NCBI RefSeq assembly: GCF_010389155.1
Contig: NC_057761.1
Span: forward strand, 11,472,501-11,536,500
Length of the DNA: 64,000 nucleotides
Origin: Erigeron canadensis
Lineage: Eukaryota; Streptophyta; Magnoliopsida; Asterales; Asteraceae
Direction: 5' to 3'
A program made the position numbers and the translations under genes. A model generated the notes under the pieces. That model saw only the letters and a program-made list of their open reading frames with translations, made no database searches and had not been told where the DNA came from. Shown here piece after piece: positions 1 to 12,235 of the stretch (its first letter is position 1; each line of letters opens with the position of its first letter).

Positions 1-1866
1 ATTTGAAATTTATTAATTGATGAATCTGTTATATTGGTATATGATTTGCTAATATTTTCTTGATTTAATGCTCCAAAAACACATGTCTTCGGCAATTCTA
101 GCCTTGGCTACGTAAGTACGTAGTAGAGGTTATTCTTTCATCGAGAGAAGTTTTGAGATTATATCTAGAAAAATATTTAGATATTTTAAGAGTAAGAGTA
201 GAGTTTTTTTTTTTTTAAAGGTCAAGTGGATAAATGGCTAACACCTCTCACTTTGATGCGTTCATGCCAGGTTCGAATCTTGACGATGTCCACATTTGTG
301 TGTCAGTATATGGCAAGATTTAAACCCATGACAATTAAGAATAAACCACTGGAAAACTTTCTAACAACTAGGCTTTCACCCAATTAAATGACGAGTAAAA
401 GTAGAGTTAATAGCCATTAGAAATAGAAAATAGAACATGTAAGTAATAACCAGTATTGAATATGGTTAAACTTTTTCTTGGCCTATGTGGTATATCTGTC
501 CCTCCGATTTGATGTAATTATTCTCTTCAGCGTATTGCAAAATAATTTAATAATAAATTTTCTGCTTCGTTTTATAAATATAAAAGAGCTAGTGTTGAAT
601 GGGTGTAATATATAATACTGTAATGAATACATATAGAAGACTATATCCTCCAATGTGATGCTGAAATTAAAGAATGTGTTTTTGTACGTTTGTCTTTGTT
701 TATACGTACACTATTAGAACAATAGGATGTTGTTTCATTAGAAAATTACTAAAGGCTTTAGCTCTTGTAATATGCGTTTGATACATTGCTAATCCATATG
801 TTATGTCACGGGGTTGTGAGTATAATTTGTAAATTACGTGTGATATTTGGTGTGATATTTGTATAGAAGAAATTGAAAAATATAATGTTCGGACTATATA
901 TGTAAAAAGTTATCTTGAAAAGCTAATTTTGTTCACTCTTTTTAGGTACCTCCGTAATGAATGTCACATATAGTGAAGGTACATCCGGAAGTAGGAGAGG
1001 TAATAATAAAAAAGGACGACGAATGGTCATGGCAACATTTTAACGGCTAGATAGTTTTAGCTGGTTACCAATTGAATTATTCTAATGAGTAATCTTGAGA
1101 TCAATCTCTTTAATATTCATTGCATGTAACAAACTATGTACAAATGTCTATAGAATATAGCTGCAGTCGGATTTGGTCGGTTTATCGCAAGAGTTGGATA
1201 AAAACAAGCTAGACAAGTTACATAGTTTGGTGCTTACTATGACTATTCACAATTTCGTCGATGTACTAACATTTGGGATTATAAGCCAGACAAAAAAAAT
1301 GAGATACCATATGTCCAAATCTTGACGCATAGTTTTTATCAAATGTTCAATAAATCGACATTAACTTCACAGTTACATAAAGTTGGACAACGTATGACAG
1401 ATTTTTTGTATTTCTTGTGCATCCAATGCGTCCAATACCTCAAACTGAATAATAGTCGTCTTGCACTTTGCATACATTTTCATACAGTCAAGGCTGCTCT
1501 TTGAAGTTTGAACAAGATTGAATTGTCTAGTTTAAACCTTAAAGGCAACTAAAGTAACCAAGACACGTACCTTCCCTATCTTCACCTAATCTTTCATTAT
1601 TCAAATGCATACGTTCATTTGATTAGCATTTGTCAACTAAATATGTTCCCACAAGCCAAGTCAACAAACATTTCATATATGATAAGAAAAGTCAACTACT
1701 TCATTTTTCATATACCAAATCAATACCACCATGACACCTCCATCCAATCTTAATCTGCAACTAACACCATTTGAATAATGCAAGAAGGAAAGCTTCAAAG
1801 AAAGTTGTGCAGCAATAAACAATTCGGAATGCGTTCAATGGCTCATTCTTCTCCATCCTATCGTTC
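1..1866. other. intergenic region, no gene seen
   Basis: No reading frame longer than 60 codons and no recognisable protein similarity on either strand. The stretch is AT-rich and unstructured except for a SINE-like copy near 216-390. The last ~250 bases run into the promoter of the copper-protein gene that starts at 1954. Confidence 0.6.
216..390 (+). mobile_element. tRNA-derived SINE-like copy
   Basis: A pol III box A-like stretch (GGTCAAGTGGATAA, about 220-233) is followed by a good box B (GGTTCGAATCT, 270-280), the spacing expected of a tRNA-derived SINE. The stretch does not fold as a tRNA, so it is not a tRNA gene. The 3' end and target duplication could not be fixed. Confidence 0.4.
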
Positions 1867-1878
1867 TATAAATATATA
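1867..1878 (+). promoter_or_regulatory. TATA box of the uclacyanin gene
   Basis: TATAAATATATA lies 76 bases upstream of the ATG at 1954, which leaves room for a leader of about 45-50 bases. It is the only strong TATA-like element immediately upstream of this gene. Confidence 0.6.
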
Positions 1879-1953
1879 GACCGTTTACGTAGAGGCTAAG
1901 TCTCATAACCAAGTACTTTTTTAAATATCAACTACATTTTAAAAATAAAGGCA

Positions 1954-3205
1954 ATGGTTAAAGTTTCAATTATGAGAATGCTTATGGGATTTGCTGCTAC
2001 AGCAATGCTCCTACAATTGGCGGCAGCTGTGGATCACTCTGTCGGATCTTCAGGGGGGTGGGACTTATCAGTTGATTATGACTCATGGGCTTCCTCCCAA
2101 ACATTTTCAGTAGGCGATAATCTAGGTAACGAATTTATTGAATTCTAAAGTCTTGCACATATCTCTATCCTTACTATTTCTATCTCTACTACATAATAAA
2201 ACTTTTGTTCCCACCATTTTTTTGGTAATAACCCCAAATTACCTTTTTCTTTTGTTTATTTGTTTAAACATCTCACTTAAGATCCCTGTATTACTTTTAA
2301 CAGTGAAATGATTTACAACGTACATTCCTCAACTCTTCAAATAACTATATCGCGCCCTATTACATTAAAAACTATTACATTAATACCCACGACGCTACCA
2401 CCGCCACCACCACTACCTGTCGACGCCACTACCACCCGTTGTCGTCGTCACCACACCGCCGCATCGCGCAGACATTTGTCTAGTGTCATATTAAGCATAC
2501 TCATTTGTCGCTGCTAATGGCATCTGCAAGAGCTCTCACTGGTAGCAATGTCGACTTATCAACTTATAATTAGTCAATTTGGATTGCCATTTAACTCAAA
2601 ACATGTAGAATTTCAAACACTTGTGAATATTGAATGGGACACAGACTTTTACATAGTCTATATTAAGAAACTAACCTGCTCATCATGAAACCTCCAATTC
2701 CCTTTACTGTGTTATGACATTCTTTTTTGTTCTTTACATCTATATACACTAATTACAACACTATACAGAGTTTTCGTTATGAACATAACCGCCCTAACGA
2801 TAGCTTATTCTTATTGCAGTTTTCAGTTATGATTCTAGTCATGATGTTCTTGAAGTCACCAAGCCAAACTATGATTCGTGTGGAACACAAAGTCCTATAT
2901 CAACATCAGTTAATAGCCCTACCAGAATCCCACTTACGGCTGAAGGAAGCCGGTATTTCATTTGTGGCAGAGGTTCTCATTGTAGCCAAGGCATGAAGGT
3001 TCAGATTAATGTAGTAGCAGGAGCATCTGGCCCACCATCCCCAACTCCACCCACAGATGGTCCTTCAAGTAACCCATCACCACCACCCCCTACCACGAGT
3101 ATCTCATCACCGCCACCCCCAACTCCATCATCCGCTATAAACCTAAAGACTACTGGTTCTAAACTCGCATTCGGGCTTCTTGCGCTTGCGCAAATACTCC
3201 TTTAG
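1954..3205 (+). CDS. uclacyanin-type blue copper protein (phytocyanin), two exons
   Basis: Exons 1954-2125 and 2820-3205 give 185 residues. The donor is CTAG|GTAACG and the acceptor TTGCAG|T; the phase-1 junction makes Val58 and restores the phytocyanin core VFSYDSSHDV. In the sequence: a signal peptide (about residues 1-26, ending LAAA), a plastocyanin-like domain (27-123), a Pro/Ser-rich arabinogalactan-like stretch (about 124-163), and a hydrophobic tail (LAFGLLALAQILL) typical of GPI-anchor signals. Copper ligands appear to be His65, Cys106, His111 and Met116, with Cys78 and Cys112 as the usual disulphide. A Met axial ligand marks the uclacyanin class; stellacyanins have Gln. Members are plasma-membrane or cell-wall electron-transfer proteins whose substrates are mostly unknown. 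The 694-base intron carries a Helitron-like insertion. The single-intron structure with the intron before the first His ligand is normal for the family. Confidence 0.9.
2183..2483 (+). mobile_element. short non-autonomous Helitron-like insertion in the uclacyanin intron
   Basis: The insert begins A|TCTCTACTACATAATAAAAC and ends TTGTCTAG|T. A 5' TC, a 3' CTAG and insertion between A and T are Helitron hallmarks. The inside has the CCACCGCC-rich tract followed by GCATCGCGCAG seen in the array at 9034-10055, so it is a relative. It has no coding capacity. Splice sites of the host intron are untouched. Confidence 0.45.
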
Positions 3206-4594
3206 AAATTCCTAATTTGAGGCTTTTTGTTTATTTGGATTATGTAGTTTATATTTTTCACTTGTGACAAAACCATGTATTGTTTGTTTGTCAACATTTC
3301 ACATTAACTCCTCCCCCATTAATAACATTTGTGCAGCTGTAAGATATTCATCCATCTATATATTACTCCTATAAATAAAACTGAAATTGGTGATAGCCAT
3401 TGCAATTTGGTGTAGAAGATTGTGGGATTGGATAAAGTGATAAACAGCTAGCGTATTCGTAGTCAATAGAGTGTTAGAAAATAGGGTTCAGGGAATGACC
3501 AGATTCGTCTTTGAATTGTGAAACATTTTCAAAATACAGTATTTTCACCCCATACGATAGCCAGGGTTACACAAATCTAATGATAAGACAAAGGTTTTAA
3601 CTTCAATATAGGCAACAAAAGTTCAAGTAAGGAAAAAAAACATGTATAAGTTAAAACTTGTGTTAAAATTTAACACCAAAAGTGTGCATTTTTAATGCAT
3701 GAAAGGTTTCACCTTTCGAATTAAAAAGTAGCAACTCTTCACTAAAAATAGTTAGGAAACTGTTACAAAACCAATGTATTAAACATCTCTTTCTGGGCGG
3801 CACAATGCCCCCTAAACCTAATAATAAGAGGCACTACCCCTTGAACCCGCAAGGGGGCACAACCCTCTCGACCCATGCAATATCAACGAAGATCGAATTA
3901 TCCTAACAAGTATATACTTAGCACTCACCAACTCGCAATAGAACTTAACTTGTAAGCTTTTGGTCTCAAGCAAATTACAATTACACAAAAAACGACACAT
4001 CACTGGTCACACTAAAGTTTCCAACATAGAGGTGACAAAGTAGGCAGGTTAGACAGGGTGGGTAAATAGTTGAAACATATTGTGCAAGGTGGGAAATGTT
4101 TTATTTTGAAAAATGGAGATTGAAAAGTGAAAAACAATAAAAATGAGTATTATAATTTTTCATTGAAAAGTGAAAAAGTTATTTTGGAAAACTATGATTG
4201 ATCGAGTTTTTTGTTTTTCATTTTTATTGGAGAACAATGAGTGTTTTTCGCAACTAAACGTCTTTGAAAATGGAATCGATCCGTCGCCTTTTAAGAGTGA
4301 CGATCATAATAAATCATCAATGCAAGCGAAACAATAAAACAATAAAAGCTTAAATTGTTTGAAATTGCCACATAATGATATCTGAATATAAAAAGTAATA
4401 TGCAAACAGACAAACCAAAGAGTATTCGATATATTACATCAATATATAAGAAGATAATGCAAATTATTGTGTCCATTTGAAATGCATTATTACTTAGCAA
4501 ACACCTTCAAGCACCACCAATTCAAGAACAACCGAATGTATCATGCATAAAGTTTAGGAGGAAGACAAGATAACACACCAAAAGAGTCATGTGA
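3206..4594. other. intergenic region between convergent genes
   Basis: This holds the 3' ends of the uclacyanin gene (+) and the bHLH gene (-). An AATAAA at 3374-3379 could be the uclacyanin poly(A) signal. No other gene or clear repeat was recognised; short open frames here have no recognisable domains. Confidence 0.5.
3374..3379 (+). terminator. candidate poly(A) signal of the uclacyanin gene
   Basis: AATAAA lies about 170 bases after the stop codon. Plant poly(A) signals are degenerate, so this is only the best-looking candidate. Confidence 0.35.
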
Positions 4595-7405
4595 TTATGC
4601 CACTGGAGGTCGAAGGACGTGATCATGTGATGTGTCGACTACAGAAGAAGGCATGAATTGCCACATTGCAACACCAGGGTACCCAACAAAAGGCATCAAC
4701 TTGTTTCCAGCAGCTTGCTCTTGTGCAGCAAATGCAGAACGCATGGCAGTGGGAAGTGCCAGGCAACTTGGTTGACAGTTCATAGACTTCATTTGTTGTT
4801 CCAGCTTGTCCTTCTCGACTTTAAGCCTCTGCTTTTCATCTCGGAGTTCATTCTTCTCAGCCTATCCATTGTGTTTTGTATAAAAATAATAACAAGTCAT
4901 CAAAAGCGCCACAAGTAAGAATACTTTGACTTTTGAAGTCAAGCACATCCCATAACTAATGAAACAGAGGATTACTTTGACTTTTGAGGTCAATGCAAGC
5001 TGTTTTTTAATCCTTTAAAACTTATGGAACAGACATTCACCTCCAATAATATTTTGTAGTCTCATGTTAATTGCAATAACGTCGTTTGGCTACTGTCTAT
5101 GGATCTCCACCGTCCAGTTAAACATGTTAGCTCTCTATATATCATTTTGCAGACAAGTACTTGTTTAGGTCCCAACTTTGACCCATTACTACTTATATGA
5201 TCAATTCAGCTTAAATTTTATCTCTAACAGCTCCAATGGTTACCCCAAAGCATTAGCTTAAACAAATATGCAATGAAAGGATCACCATACCTTTCTGACC
5301 TGTTATCTGACCTTTCCGACCCTCCCCTTTTGTCACCTCTTTAAGGATGGGAAAATATGTCTTAGACATTTGAAAACAGAATGTGTTTAAGTTCGTAGCG
5401 ACCCAAAATGATAAACTTTGCTTTGTTCATGCGATGGAAAAGGTTTGTTTATTTTTTTAGTTACCTTCTTGTTTTTTGGTCTGGTCCTTTATACTCGTGT
5501 AAGGTATCTATTTCATTGGTATACCTCTACCTCTTTTCTGTGTATGAAACATTTATCGGATGACACTAATTAAAAACCTAAATCATGCACCCACCTTTAA
5601 TTCCTTGATCTTTTCCTGCAATTCAACATTTGACTCGCTGAGCCTCTTGGTTTCTGTCTGTAGCTGAGTTATCATTCGAATAGCATCGCTCAGGATAGCC
5701 GTCTTATCTGTTTTTGGTGGTCTTCCATGCTCCAGGATTGAGCCCAATTCCAAAAACCTATCAAATTACATTCATATTTAAAATGTCAATATTCAAAATA
5801 GTAGCTCAGGCCTTCCTGATATGAGGAACAAGTGTGAAGAGTAAAAACATGCCTCTCATTCATCCTATCTCTACGTAATTTCTCACGCCCAGCTTTGGAC
5901 CCGCATATGTTGATGGTCTCAGACTTCAACCTGCAAAAGTAAACTGCACATGTGTTAATTGGGATTAGAAGGTCAAAATGGGCGGGCCAAATAGGTTGAA
6001 AGTGGATCAAAATGGGCGGGCCAAATAGGTTGGAAGTGGATCAAAATGGGTGGGGCTAAACATGCAATCTGTGCGAGTCTGGTAATCAGATTAGGTCAAC
6101 CTTCTAACATTTTTATATATGTTTACAGGAAGTATATAATTATACAAAAAATCTAAAACATTGATAAAATGATTTAAGAGGTTGTATGAACAAAAAATGC
6201 TAAACAAAACAATTTTATGACTTTTGACGAGTTTAACCTTAGACCCGTTTCCTTTCTGACTGAATTCTTAATTTGATCCATATGAGATAAATCATAAGCA
6301 AACAGGTTGAAAACCAAAATAGATTCATGGAGGATAACGTAAATCACAAGTTCCAGTTTTCTAGAAGTTAGCTTCATAATGAGATGTCACAAAAGGTAAG
6401 GATGTTTACCGTTTTCGTGATCCTGCTTCCTTAGGCTCTTCAAAATCGATAAATGAGCTTTCAATCTCTCCACTGTGGAAACAACCAACGGCAATCAAGA
6501 AATGAACTTCATAAAAATAGAATTCACTTTTGCATAACTACCATCCAAGAAAATGAAAAAAACAAACTTTACCACATAAAAAACCAGAAAATTACTGTGG
6601 TACAGAAACTACCATTCACCCTCACGAGACAAACTAAAGCAGCTGCCTAACATCCGGATTTCAAATACGTGATAGTAACACTTATAAACATGTTTTGGAA
6701 CGCAATCATGACAGTCTCTTTGTAACCATACAAATACATATCTAGCAAAACTACGATGCAATAAATCTATCTTCTCCTAAGACATTAAACCTCCATGAAA
6801 GTATTCTTCCATTCCCAGCCGTTTTTGACCACAACTTCAGAAGAGTGAGGACTAGTTAAGTTAGCGGTGATGATTTTAGTGAATTACATATCACGAAACA
6901 TACACTAGAGTCACATGTCAAAATCGTGAGTAATAGTATTATTACGATGTATTTGTCTTTCACCATATTAAAATGGTAGATACCTCTTGTAAAATGAATG
7001 GTACTATTAATTTTCATAGTTATTACTATTATTCCAACAATCACAAACGCCATATGTACAAAAAACAAAAAAACAAAAAAAACAAGCAAATATGAACTTT
7101 AGTTTTAATTTAACTTGGACAAGCTATTAATTTTAACAATCACATAATCTTTACAGAAAAACGATTCATAAACTTGTACTCGTATATGACACGGAAAAAA
7201 AAAACATGAGCAACAACCTTAGAGCAGGAGCAGAGCAGGTAACGACAGATGATGGCCACGTAAAACCAACTGCTACTGCAGACTGTGGTGGTGGTGGTTG
7301 ACAAGTGAAGTGAGCATGATCAGCTGAAATAACATCCATCATGAGACCATAATCCAAAAGCCAATTTGGGTTTTCATCTAAAACTACTACTTGATCAACT
7401 TCCAT
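4595..7405 (-). CDS. bHLH transcription factor, subgroup IVc (ILR3/bHLH105-bHLH115 type), five exons
   Basis: Exons (minus strand) 7405-7218, 6472-6410, 5930-5853, 5757-5595 and 4861-4595 give 252 residues; ILR3 has about 234. All phases join (2, 2, 2, 0). In the sequence: an acidic/aromatic N-terminus (NPNWLLDYG), a basic region SKAGREKLRRDRMNERF (95-111, with Glu100 and Arg104 at the E-box contact positions), a helix-loop-helix to about residue 146, a leucine-zipper-like coiled coil (about 145-190), and the C-terminal block YPGVAMWQFMP...HDHVLRPPVA that identifies the IVc subgroup. Known for the family: these nuclear dimers activate bHLH Ib genes and other iron-deficiency targets, and the C-terminal tail is reported to bind the E3 ligase BRUTUS, which triggers turnover. 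An iron-homeostasis role is inferred from the family. Intron 3 appears to be a GC-AG intron. Which of bHLH34/104/105/115 is the true orthologue cannot be settled here. Confidence 0.92.
5971..6058. repeat. 2.6-copy tandem repeat in bHLH intron 2
   Basis: Units of about 33-34 bases starting GGTCAAAATGGGCGGGCC at 5971 and GGATCAAAATGGGCGGGCC at 6004, with a partial third at 6038. The GGGCGGGCC core is GC-rich against the AT-rich intron. The repeat lies about 40 bases upstream of the exon 3 acceptor (minus strand). Confidence 0.7.
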
Positions 7406-7940
7406 GATTAGTTAAAAGTGTCAAGAATCAAAACCAAATGAAAGTAGAGAAAAAAGGTTGTCTACAATTTTTTTTTATCTTAATCATGAATTATTATTAT
7501 TAGTGATTGGACTGGGGAATAATAACAATGACAATAATAATATGTTGTTTGTGACGAATGAACAGTGTTATAAAAATTTGTCATTATCAAAGTAAACGGT
7601 TTTCTTATGTCATGTATTCTTATTTCTTAATTCTTTACATAGCTGCTCCGATCTAACACGGAGAATAACAAGTAATAGAGGATCAACGGAGCCACGAAGG
7701 AAAAACATAATTTATGTGAAAATGGGTGGTTTTTTATATTATTCTTTATGAGAAAATAATCGCTACACCGCTCTATTAAAAAAATTATAAATTAAACCTT
7801 TAAATGTGATAAACATATAACTCCCAAATTTTACATAATCCCTCCTAAGTTTTACATAATCCTTTTATGCTTTTCTTAAGATAGGTATTGCATATTTTAC
7901 CTAACATTTCCCTTTTATTTATATTCATCTATGTATCTAT
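7406..7940. other. bHLH upstream region, no other gene
   Basis: This is the presumed promoter and leader of the minus-strand bHLH gene, AT-rich with ATT-type simple repeats near 7490-7550. From about 7790 to 7910 it contains a stretch related to one in beta-amylase intron 8 (see the repeat at 7790). Confidence 0.5.
7790..7910. repeat. dispersed repeat shared with beta-amylase intron 8
   Basis: The order TTTTACATAATCC, then TTAAGATAGGTA, then TTTTACCTAAC...TTTCCC is matched at about 48190-48295 (TTTTACATAATC, TTAGATAGGTA, CTTTACCTAACCTTTCCC). The two copies are clearly related but diverged. Probably a small MITE; termini not resolved. Confidence 0.5.
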
Positions 7941-7949
7941 ACAATTTAT

Positions 7950-9030
7950 CAAAATCTATCTTTTATTATACTAAAGCACAGTTGCTCTAATAAATTATCG
8001 ACCAATCACAACTCTCAATTTTTTAAAGTTGACTATTGTTTTCAATTTTGACTTTAATTTACACTTTTTTGTTTTCCATCACAAATTTACACTTTTTATC
8101 CAATAATTTTAATATATTAAATAAATAATAATTATTAATATATATCTAATAAAATAATAGTTAATATTTATCCAATAAAATAATCTCTATATATATATCC
8201 AATTGAATAATAACTAATATACATTCAATAGTATGTTCTATCATATAAACATAAAATTAATTAATTAATTTGATGTAAATATATTAACATTTTAAGACAA
8301 CTTCGATGAATATATTTGAAAAAAATATTTTAATATAAAACTCAAAGTGTTGATATATCGATCAATTTTTATTCAAAACAGTATATTATGTTCTAAGTTA
8401 TAATAAAAACATCTAATATTGATAAAATCGTAAGCCCCGTGTATTAGACACAAGCCTAAAACAATTGAACTAATGACTTATTGACCAATCACATCGCTCA
8501 ATCTCGTCAAATTGATTCTCGCTTATGTCATCATAATCCTAATAATCATTATTAATTTTTGTAGCAAAAGTCTCACTAATTTACACTTTTTTGTTTTCCA
8601 TTATTTATATTTTTTAGCCCTAAATACCTAATTTATACTTTTTATAATATTTAGTCCCATCAACTTGAGAATATTTTTTTATAATATTTCATCATTTAAT
8701 TAGTTTGTTTATTGACCAATCACAACTCTCGATTTTTCATTAATTTTTCACAAGTATGTTTAATATCACATTATGAGTATAACTGGTTTAAAAAAAATTA
8801 TAATATAGAAAATATTATAACATTTGTCTTGTGGAATGACTATGACAAACAAATCCATCAATATATCTCATGTAATTATTGTATTACAACTTGCAAAGTA
8901 TAACACTTAGAATCATATATATCTTCAAAATTGTAAACTTTTATGACTTCAATTGTTAAATGTATGAAGATCTGATATTAATAATATCGTAAGTCTCGTG
9001 TCCAGTGTTGGACGCGGGTCTAAAATCTAA
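7950..9030 (+). mobile_element. degenerate Helitron-like segments
   Basis: A start-like TCTATCTTTTATTATACTAA lies near 7952. Two GC-rich hairpin-like 3' end motifs follow: GTAAGCCCCGTGTATTAGACACAAGCC near 8430-8455, and CTCGTGTCCAGTGTTGGACGCGGGTC near 8995-9020, the second followed by CTAA. The phrase ATTGACCAATCACA recurs at about 8481 and 8712, which suggests two related elements in tandem. The interior is AT-rich with no coding capacity. Confidence 0.35.
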
Positions 9031-9033
9031 TAC

Positions 9034-10055
9034 TATATTATAAAGCAAATTCACTTTTGATTTTCAACATTAAACTTAAAATTTCAATATTGATTTTAAG
9101 TTTCAACAATGTACACATTCTATTGCATGATGTACCATTAATCATAACCACAGTACATCAATAACTTCCACTACTCACCGGCACAACAACCACCACCAAT
9201 CTCCGCCACCACCACCGCCGCTCGCCGTCACCGCCACTGCCACCCGTCACCGTTTCCACTCCCGCCGCTATTACATCACCACCACCGCCGCCACCTCCAT
9301 CACCGCCGTAACGCGCAGGTACCGTTCTCGTATATTATAAAGCAAATTCACCTTTAATTTTCAACATTGAATATAAAATTTCAATATTGATTTCAAGTTT
9401 CAAAAATTTACACATTCTAATGCATGATGTACCATACATCATTGCCACATTACATCAATAACTCCTACTACTCACCGGCGCCACTGCACCACCACCAATC
9501 TCAACCGCCACCGCCGCCGCTCGCCACCACCACCCGTCACCGTCACCGCCACCACCGCCTCTGCCATTACATCACCACCGTCGTCGCAATGCGTGGGTAC
9601 CTTTATCTCGTTATATTAATAACAAATCTTCTTTTAAGTTTCAACATTGAACTTAAATTTCAATATTGATTTTAAATTTTAACAAAATCATCAAAACCGC
9701 ATTACATCAATAACTTACATTACTTGTTGCCGCCGCCGCCACCACCACCAGCGCTGCTACCTTCGCTTATCACCACAACACGTCATCCTCACCACCGCCA
9801 CCATTACAGCGCCACATCGTGCAGACATAACTCTTTATATTATAAAGCAAATAGTTTTTTTATTTAAAATTTTAAGTTTCAACATTTTATCAAAACCAAA
9901 TTATATCAATAATCTATCATTGCTACCACCACACGCCACCACCAGCTGTCACCGCCGCCGTCATTACATCCCCACCATCGTTGCCATCTCCACCACCGCA
10001 CACCGCTGCATGCCACCACCACCACTACCACGCCATTATACCGACATCACGTACT
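9034..10055 (+). repeat. tandem array of four Helitron-like units with CCACCG-rich tracts
   Basis: Four units start at about 9034, 9331, 9612 and 9836, each opening with TATATTA(TAAAGCAAA). Each then has an AT-rich stretch containing TTTCAATATTGATTT or similar, then TTACATCAATAA, then a (CCA/CCG)n tract, and ends with ACGCGCAGGTACC-, ATGCGTGGGTACC- or ATCGTGCAGACAT-like sequence. Unit lengths fall from about 297 to 220 bases. Small open frames inside are proline/histidine-rich by-products of the tract. Relatives occur at 2183-2483, 50640-50790 and 55260-55410. Confidence 0.65.
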
Positions 10056-12235
10056 ATTTTGGTTTAAATTATTATTAAAGATAATAACATATCGATTTAT
10101 TTTAGCATTAACTTAAATATCATATAGAATATCTTATTTTAGAATATCTTTTCATCTAAATATTAGAATATTTTATTCTATTTAAATAAAAATTTAATCC
10201 TTTAATCAAATTAAATAATTTCATTTCTTGGAATTTCCTCAATTTTGTTTATGTTTTGTACATTAAAATTGAATTTATGTTTGATGATTTATTTATGAAG
10301 TATTTTATTTAAATTATTGTTATATAGTTATATGATTTAAACATTATTAAAAAATAAGTTCATTGATTAGTATTGTAATATATTTATTTATGATGTAATG
10401 CCTTAAAATAAATAAGTTTACATGTGAATATATAGTTTTGCTACAATATTGTAGTCGTATACTTCAAATTTGAAATATGCATTATTTATTTTTAATAGAC
10501 TTTTATTACTACATTTATTTATCATACAACGTCTGAATTTAATTTGGTTTACACATAAAGAAGATTAAAGTACACAGAATCTATAATTCATTCTTGGTAT
10601 TAGAAACGATTCAATGATATATGATAGGTAGTTCACTCTTTCAAATGTTACCACAAAGTATTTTACGTTATATGTTATTTCATATCATAATTTGATTCAA
10701 CAAAGGCTATGACATCATAGGCCCCTTATTATAGCTTCCTGTGCATTGTTTGCAATATGTGTGAAAAGGGTTGATGGAAGGAGCCCTGACACCAGTATCT
10801 TTTCCATGAATACCCACCTATGAGTATACCACCCTTTAGGGCTTTGGGTGCCGATGAAATACCGCCACTTATTTCCCGCATGATATGGGCATCCCTAAAG
10901 ATCGAACCCTTGTCATTTATGACTTCCCCTGTAGGCCGTAAGCATCATGGGTGACGGGTATCACTGGGCTATTGCCACATTGGTATAAATATATATAATT
11001 TAAAGTTTCCCTCTAAATGGATTTTAAACCATTTGTTCCCAATATGTGTGTAATCGTATATTAGATGTATTCACTAAGCTTAAATGTTACTCTTTTAGTT
11101 GTTTATACTTTTATAGGTAGTTTCGTAAATGAGAACAAGTGAAGATTGTTGATAAGTTGATGTTAGAGTGGTTGTTGAATTGAAGGCTATAGCCATTATG
11201 CGGAAATAGTATTTTTGCTAGAAACCGTACTTAACCCCTTTCAAACTCTTGGCTCATCTTGTCCAATTTCTTTTTGATGAAAATGATGTATATGTCGAAT
11301 TTCAAGTTCTAAAATGTATGATTGTATGTGGAGTTGGGGTCAAACGGTTGTTTTAGACACTTTGGGCATAATGGGTAAATGACCACTTAGTTGTGTAAAC
11401 ATGAATTTAATTGGTTGATGGAATGACATACTTTCATTGTGTCGTATCATGTGTTTTTAGTCCATTTGAAATGTTGCTTGCTGATTTGAAGTGTGGAAAT
11501 GAATGGTGTTAATTTACAAGTTGTTTGCAGTGTCAAAATGGGTCATTTTGCTCCCAAATCAAAATTTGAGGCACAATTATTGTGTCCGAGGCGTAAATTT
11601 TGACTTGAAGTTTCAATTTGAATCTAGGCTGAAAGTTGAGGCGCAACGATTGGGATTGAGCCATTGAGGCTCAAACTTTATAAAACAATATTTAAAAAAA
11701 TTTGGTCGAATCGGGTCCTTCAAATCTGGTGGCCTCTTTGTAAAATTCTTACATATATGTAAAAATATCTATTAGTCTCCAGTTCAAATTCTATGAGCAA
11801 GAAATTTAGCCCCTTGTGGTAATGCCGTAATGGAGGCTTACCAACGATGACTCCAGACTATTTGAAAATTGAGTTGTCGCCTTCATTTTAGTTGGCTCGC
11901 AAAGTTGGTCAGATACTTAAGTTAACTAAAAAAATTTAACCAATGTATATACATAAAATTCTTATAATCAATCTCATTTTTCATATAATATATACATAAT
12001 GAGAATATGTAGTTGTTAAAAATCTATGTTTGAGTATAGAATCTCTCAAATCTTGATATTTTACTCCATAAAATGTGTGTACCTCAATCATTTATCCATT
12101 ATATAATAAATATTAAAATTAATTAATGTGTGAAGAGTTTTATACCTAACTTCAGGTATTTAACAATTATATATTTACTTTTCAATATATATACTTCTCT
12201 TTCTTTCTCTCTCTCTCTTCTCTCTCTCTATATAT
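10056..12235. other. gene-free AT-rich region
   Basis: No gene seen. 10690-11000 is less AT-rich and reads like an old repeat (GGGTGCCGATGAAATACCGCC at about 10849), but no coding frame or termini are visible. 11500-11700 has GGCACAATTATTG- and GGCGCAACGATTG-type phrases that resemble retrotransposon noncoding DNA. A (CT)n tract lies at about 12196-12228. Confidence 0.45.

Noticed and set aside
216..290. tRNA gene
   Set aside because: Box A/B-like motifs are present but no cloverleaf or anticodon arm can be drawn; SINE-like instead.
9424..9669. Pro/His-rich 81-codon frame
   Set aside because: It is a by-product of the CCACCG tract of the Helitron-like array; the same holds for 2308-2517.
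9034..10055. CRISPR-like regular array
   Set aside because: The units are 220-300 bases, diverged and without spacer/repeat structure; this is plant nuclear DNA.
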